DNA of 9,619 nt. Origin: DASZTU01 sp035547675 (GTDB lineage: Bacteria; Pseudomonadota; Alphaproteobacteria; Rhizobiales; Devosiaceae). A program made the position numbers and the translations under genes. The notes beneath the pieces are model-generated. The model saw nothing but the letters and a program-made list of their open reading frames with translations. It was not told where the DNA came from and ran no database searches. How positions within the stretch are numbered: position 1 is the first letter of the stretch; every line of letters starts with the position of its first letter. The DNA lies in NCBI GenBank assembly GCA_035547675.1, contig DASZUI010000274.1, positions 1 to 9,619 on the forward strand. The letters are read 5' to 3'. Shown one piece after another: positions 7,146-9,619 of the stretch.

Positions 7146-7556
7146 ATGGCTACTCCAGACCGCGATTCGCTCTACAATGCAGACGGCACGCCAAAGACCG
7201 TCTATGAGCGCGAAAACGTCTATGAGCGAGAGAACAACTCCTCCGCGGGCTGGATCATTGGCGGCATCATCGTCGTTGCCCTGATCCTCATCGCCTATTT
7301 CGTCTTTGCTGGGCACTCATCGACCCCGACGACCGGCACGACCAACAATCCGTCGGTAACCAGCACGGCACCCGCGGCCGGAAATAACGCGACGACCACG
7401 CCCTCCACCATGGCGCCCTCGTCGCCCGCCGGGAATACGCCCACCGACAACAACAGCGCCATGACGCCGGCGACGCCGCCCTCGAGCACGCCGCCCGCCA
7501 GCCCGGCGCCCGCAACGCCGGCCGCTCCCGCAGCGCCGGCCACGCCCTCGCCTTAA
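7146..7556 (+). CDS. Small single-pass membrane protein with Pro/Ala/Thr-rich tail (unknown function)
   Basis: I do not recognise a named family. The ATG at 7146 is chosen over an upstream in-frame ATG at 7128 because AGGAG lies 8 bases before it (7133-7137). The 136-residue product has a polar N-terminus of about 34 residues, including a duplicated VYEREN motif (19-24 and 25-30). One membrane segment follows at about 36-56 (GWIIGGIIVVALILIAYFVF), then a roughly 80-residue tail made almost entirely of Pro, Ala, Thr, Ser, Gly and Asn. There is no cleavable signal, so it is probably anchored with the tail in the periplasm, although charge gives only a weak orientation cue. It is a single-gene unit with its own EcfG-type promoter and a strong terminator. 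A general stress response role in the envelope is therefore likely; the molecular function is unknown. Confidence 0.82.
   Translation: MATPDRDSLYNADGTPKTVYERENVYERENNSSAGWIIGGIIVVALILIAYFVFAGHSSTPTTGTTNNPSVTSTAPAAGNNATTTPSTMAPSSPAGNTPTDNNSAMTPATPPSSTPPASPAPATPAAPAAPATPSP
7200..7235 (+). repeat. 18-bp tandem duplication encoding VYEREN twice
   Basis: Bases 7200-7217 and 7218-7235 are two adjacent 18-base copies that encode the same hexapeptide and differ at two third-codon positions. They lie in the N-terminal cytoplasmic-looking part of the small membrane protein. Confidence 0.85.
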
Positions 7557-7578
7557 GCTTCAGTCCTCCCCTGAAGCG

Positions 7579-7607
7579 GAGACCCCGGTTCGCCGGGGTC
7601 TTTTTTT
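7579..7607 (+). terminator. Rho-independent terminator of the small membrane protein gene
   Basis: The stem GACCCCGG (7581-7588) / CCGGGGTC (7593-7600), extendable by one A-T pair, closes a UUCG tetraloop and is followed by seven T residues (7601-7607). It sits 24 bases after the stop codon. It is a textbook intrinsic terminator and isolates the upstream gene from the LLM oxidoreductase gene. Confidence 0.96.
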
Positions 7608-7625
7608 GCCCGGCGCGCGGCGGGA

Positions 7626-7669
7626 GCGTTTTCAGGAAAAGTGGTTCCACTTTTCCGGTTCGAAAACGC
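7626..7669. repeat. Nested palindrome, probable interspersed intergenic repeat element (part 1)
   Basis: Outer arms GCGTTTTC (7626-7633) and GAAAACGC (7662-7669) enclose inner arms GGAAAAGTGG (7635-7644) and CCACTTTTCC (7647-7656) with a two-base loop. The result is a long hairpin with an asymmetric bulge. The composition and layout recall the short mosaic palindromes (RIME-like) scattered between genes in rhizobia and relatives. It lies after a complete terminator, so it is not needed for termination. Copy number elsewhere in the genome cannot be seen from this window. Confidence 0.6.
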
Positions 7670-7686
7670 GACAACTCAAGTACCTA

Positions 7687-7721
7687 GAACTCACGTTCTG
7701 ATTACGTCAGAACGTGAGCTC
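7687..7721. repeat. 12-bp palindrome, probable second half of the same intergenic element
   Basis: CTCACGTTCTGA (7690-7701) and TCAGAACGTGAG (7707-7718) are perfect inverted arms around the five bases TTACG. They extend by two further pairs beyond one mismatch. A small third inverted repeat, GGCACA-TGGC-TGTGCC, follows at 7730-7745. The region lies 18 bases past the first nested palindrome and upstream of the LLM oxidoreductase gene. A mobile or mosaic repeat is my preferred reading; an operator for the downstream gene is the alternative. Confidence 0.55.
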
Positions 7722-7809
7722 CATCCTTGGGCACATGGCTGTGCCGCCTTGCGCGCCCCGCCCTCGGCCCCATCTATGCCAAAGATTTGCGGATTCCAGA
7801 GAACCGGCC

Positions 7810-8871
7810 ATGCAGCTTGGATTGTATTCCTTCGCCGAAAATACCGCCGATGGCGGCGTCGTGCAGACCCCCGCCGAACGGCTTCGGGACCTGCTCGAGG
7901 AAATCGAATTGGCCGACCAGCTCGGCCTGGATTTCTACGGCCTGGGGGAACACCACCGGCCGGATTTCGTGGCTTCGGCGCCGGTGACCATTCTCGCCGC
8001 CGCGGCCGCGCGCACCAGCAGAATCCGCCTTTCGACCGCGGTCACCGTCCTCAGCTCCGACGATCCGGTCCGCGTCTATCAACAGTTCTCGACGCTCGAC
8101 CTGATCTCCGGCGGCCGGGCCGAGATCATGGCCGGGCGTGGTTCCTTCGTCGAGAGCTTCCCGCTCTTCGGCTACGACCTCAACGACTATGACGAGCTGT
8201 TCGAGGAAAAGCTCGAGGAGCTGCTCGAAATCCGCAAGGGCGGCAAGGTCAGCTGGCCCGGCTCGCAGCACACCAGGCCCATCCCCGGCCTCGAAATCTA
8301 TCCCAAGCCGATCCAGCAGCCGCTGCCCCTCTGGATTGCCGTCGGCGGCACGCCGAACTCGGTCGCCCGCGCCGCCTATTACGGACTGCCGCTGATGATC
8401 GCCATCATCGGCGGCTATCCGCGTCAGTTCCAGCCCTTCGTACAGCTCTATCGCGATACGGCCGCCAAGGTCGGCCACGATGCCGGCAAGCTGCCGGTCG
8501 GCATCTCCTCGCATGGCTTCATCGCCGACACCTCGCAGGAAGCCCTCGACATCGCTTTTCCCGCGCACCACGCCGCCATGGCGCGTATCGGGCGCGAGCG
8601 CGGCTGGCGGCCGGGCGGCCGCGAGGAATTCGAGGCCGGCGCCAGTCCGCAGGGCGCCTATTTCATGGGCTCGCCCCAGCAGGTGATCGACAAGATTCTG
8701 ATGCAGCACGAGTGGTTCGGCCACGACCGCTTCGGCCTGCAGCTCTCCGTCGGCACCCTGCCGCACGACAAGGTCATGCACGCCATCGAGCTCTTCGGGA
8801 CCGTCGTGAAGCCGGCCATCGACAAGGCCCTGGGCCCGGTCAAGACGCCGGCGCTGGAGGCGAGCGCTTAG
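7810..8871 (+). CDS. LLM class flavin-dependent oxidoreductase (luciferase-like monooxygenase family)
   Basis: A 353-residue cytoplasmic TIM-barrel flavoenzyme of the bacterial luciferase-like superfamily, full length for the group. The start at 7810 is chosen because MQLGLYSFAE is the typical first beta strand; the frame stays open 32 codons upstream, but that part is not protein-like and overlaps palindromes. Characteristic stretches are LADQLGLDFYGLGEHHRPDF (34-53), ARTSRIRLSTAVTVLSSDDPVR (67-88, central strand and helix), DLISGGRAEIMAGRGSF (97-113), PLPLWIAVGGTP (171-182) and GSPQQVIDKIL (287-297). From memory it fits the subgroup modelled on Agrobacterium structure 2I7G (TIGR03858). Such enzymes use reduced flavin from a partner reductase; the substrate is unknown. 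It stands alone, downstream of a terminator and repeats and upstream of an inverted repeat pair. The AGAGA ribosome site is weak. Confidence 0.93.
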   Translation: MQLGLYSFAENTADGGVVQTPAERLRDLLEEIELADQLGLDFYGLGEHHRPDFVASAPVTILAAAAARTSRIRLSTAVTVLSSDDPVRVYQQFSTLDLISGGRAEIMAGRGSFVESFPLFGYDLNDYDELFEEKLEELLEIRKGGKVSWPGSQHTRPIPGLEIYPKPIQQPLPLWIAVGGTPNSVARAAYYGLPLMIAIIGGYPRQFQPFVQLYRDTAAKVGHDAGKLPVGISSHGFIADTSQEALDIAFPAHHAAMARIGRERGWRPGGREEFEAGASPQGAYFMGSPQQVIDKILMQHEWFGHDRFGLQLSVGTLPHDKVMHAIELFGTVVKPAIDKALGPVKTPALEASA

Positions 8872-8891
8872 TCCGATAGGCGGAGTGGGTT

Positions 8892-8980
8892 CTGGATTCC
8901 GGCCTTCGCCGGAATGACAAGGTGGAGTGGCAACGCAGTGCCCCAGACCCGGCGTCATTCCGGTGAAGGCCGGAATCCAG
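8892..8980. repeat. Inverted pair of 27-bp REP-like repeats
   Basis: The copy at 8892-8918 and the copy at 8954-8980 are reverse complements with one mismatch in 27, separated by 35 bases. Each copy is itself a small palindrome: ATTCCGGC, four loop bases, GCCGGAAT in the first. The ATTCC...GGAAT core flanked by CTGG and GAC is a common intergenic repeat style in Proteobacteria, similar in form to Neisseria dRS3 or to BIME pairs. The whole can fold into one long hairpin between the convergent LLM oxidoreductase and 74-residue protein genes, and may also work as a terminator for both. Confidence 0.85.
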
Positions 8981-9001
8981 ACGCGCACACCGACGCTGGA
9001 G

Positions 9002-9226
9002 CTACTTCCCCCCGCTGCGTTTGATCGATTTGATAGCCAATGGCGGCATGCCGGACTTTTCGGCAATCTCGCGGTCCTGCTCCATGATGGCGGAACGGGC
9101 CGGTTCGTCGCCATCGAGTCCACCCAGGATTTCCGCCGGCACGCGGCGGTTGGAGCGCTGAGTGCCGTCCTCGTAAACCACGTCGAACAATACGAACTCG
9201 GCGCGATGCGCGGGCTTTTTGGCCAT
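9002..9226 (-). CDS. Conserved-looking small hypothetical protein (74 aa)
   Basis: The ATG at 9226 is chosen because AGAGG lies 7 bases upstream; a longer in-frame start at 9262 would add 12 basic residues without a ribosome site. The 74-residue product starts MAKKPAHRAEFVLFDVVYED, has a predicted beta hairpin (EFVLFDVVYEDGTQRSNRRV), a GGLDGDEPARSAI segment, and a Lys/Arg-rich end (KSIKRSGGK). It has no signal peptide, membrane segment or cysteine, so it is probably soluble and cytoplasmic. I do not recognise a family with a known function. It is on the same strand as the HlyU-family gene, 129 bases downstream of it, and converges on the LLM oxidoreductase gene across the REP-like repeats. 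Codon use and ribosome site support a real gene. Confidence 0.75.
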   Translation of the reverse strand: MAKKPAHRAEFVLFDVVYEDGTQRSNRRVPAEILGGLDGDEPARSAIMEQDREIAEKSGMPPLAIKSIKRSGGK

Positions 9227-9320
9227 TTTAATGCCTCTTCTGCGAAAGCTGGGCCGCTGCACCTGCCCGGAGCGGGAGGCGTCGAACTGCCGGCAGGGAT
9301 TGGAGAATCCGGTTGAATAT

Positions 9321-9347
9321 GGGTCGTCCGGCCAGGCCGGACAACCC
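9321..9347 (-). terminator. Possible terminator hairpin after the HlyU-family gene
   Basis: GTCCGGCC (9326-9333) and GGCCGGAC (9335-9342) form a GC-rich stem around one base. Outer GGGT (9321-9324) / ACCC (9344-9347) pairs lie beyond one mismatch. The stem sits 9 bases past the stop of the minus-strand HlyU-family gene, where a terminator would be expected. No T run follows it on the minus strand, so termination is uncertain. Confidence 0.4.
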
Positions 9348-9355
9348 CGCCCCGC

Positions 9356-9619
9356 TCACGAGGAGGGAAAGAGCCGCTCGCCCTGCTCGTCGATGAGCTG
9401 CCGTCCCTTGGCGATCGCCCGCGAGGCGGCCTCGTCCCGGCTGGACAGCCGGTCGGCGCGCACGAAATTGTAGCTTTTCCGCTCGCCGCCGACCTCTTTC
9501 TCGATAGTCCCGGCGAGCTGGAATTCGCTGCCCGCCGCCGTCGGCGTCGCCTTGATCAGGAAGCCCTTATATTCCTCCGCGGCGGCCGCCTTCGCCGGCC
9601 CGGCCTCCGCCGGCTTGCC
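9356..9619 (-). CDS. HlyU family protein (N-terminus cut by window edge)
   Basis: The minus strand reads open from the right edge to a TGA at 9356-9358, giving the last 87 residues. Diagnostic stretches are EEYKGFLIKATP (15-26 of the visible part), FQLAGTIEKEVGGE (33-46), FVRADRLSSRDEA (52-64) and the terminal KGRQLIDEQGERLF. The family (Pfam HlyU) is about 90-110 residues in alphaproteobacteria, so only about 10-20 N-terminal residues are missing; the Ala/Lys/Pro-rich start seen here is the usual linker before the domain. Vibrio HlyU is a transcriptional activator of haemolysin genes, but the alphaproteobacterial members sharing the annotation have no proven regulatory role. No haemolysin gene is in view. 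The next gene on the same strand is a 74-residue hypothetical protein. Confidence 0.87.
   Translation of the reverse strand, partial: GKPAEAGPAKAAAAEEYKGFLIKATPTAAGSEFQLAGTIEKEVGGERKSYNFVRADRLSSRDEAASRAIAKGRQLIDEQGERLFPSS

Noticed and set aside
7690..7718. The 12-bp palindrome considered as an additional terminator
   Set aside because: No T run follows on either strand and a complete terminator already exists at 7579-7607.
7714..7809. A longer start for the LLM oxidoreductase
   Set aside because: The extra 32 residues are Pro/Arg-rich, overlap palindromic sequence and precede the natural first beta strand at MQLGLYSFAE.
7774..9123. A 449-codon minus-strand frame
   Set aside because: It covers the LLM oxidoreductase on the opposite strand, crosses the REP-like repeats and overlaps the 74-residue gene in another frame; no domain is seen.
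1..9619. A hidden mobile element, phage, defence or toxin-antitoxin system
   Set aside because: All sizeable regions are explained by metabolic, envelope or regulatory genes; there is no integrase, transposase, nuclease, attachment site or abrupt composition change that I can see.

Overview
The window is high-GC, gene-dense and looks chromosomal. It most likely comes from an alphaproteobacterium of the order Hyphomicrobiales, possibly Devosia-like. The grounds are an EcfG-type (general stress response) promoter, small palindromic interspersed repeats, an XylX-like FAH-family dehydratase next to an aldehyde dehydrogenase, and an alphaproteobacterial HlyU-family protein. The genus is an inference; no rRNA or other marker gene is present.

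Left part, minus strand (1-3423): three co-directional genes. In transcription order they are an acyltransferase-3 family membrane protein, a fumarylacetoacetate-hydrolase-family sugar-acid dehydratase similar to Caulobacter XylX, and an aldehyde dehydrogenase that runs off the left edge and resembles alpha-ketoglutaric semialdehyde dehydrogenases. The last two would carry out consecutive steps of non-phosphorylative pentose oxidation (Weimberg type): 2-keto-3-deoxy-pentonate to alpha-ketoglutaric semialdehyde to alpha-ketoglutarate. The acyltransferase sits only 33 bases upstream but has no obvious place in that pathway.

Centre, plus strand (3594-6580): a two-gene envelope unit. An exported SIMPL (DUF541/YggE-like) protein is followed 23 bases later by a 732-residue OmpA-family protein. 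That protein has a Pro/Ala-rich linker of about 425 residues, a short segment with its only two cysteines, an unrecognised folded region, and a C-terminal peptidoglycan-binding OmpA domain. The unit ends at a perfect 14-bp hairpin shared with a convergent ArsR-type regulator on the minus strand (6618-6926).

Right part: a small single-pass membrane protein (7146-7556) is preceded by a good match to the EcfG promoter and followed by a textbook rho-independent terminator. Two elaborate palindromes and a small third one follow, looking like an interspersed intergenic element. Then come an LLM-class flavin-dependent oxidoreductase (7810-8871), an inverted pair of 27-bp REP-like repeats, a conserved-looking 74-residue hypothetical protein on the minus strand, and the C-terminal part of an HlyU-family protein cut by the right edge.

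I see no phage, transposon, CRISPR, toxin or defence genes and no rRNA or tRNA. The content is mostly ordinary metabolic and envelope housekeeping. The points most worth checking are the EcfG-controlled small membrane protein, the OmpA protein's architecture, and the palindromic repeat elements.
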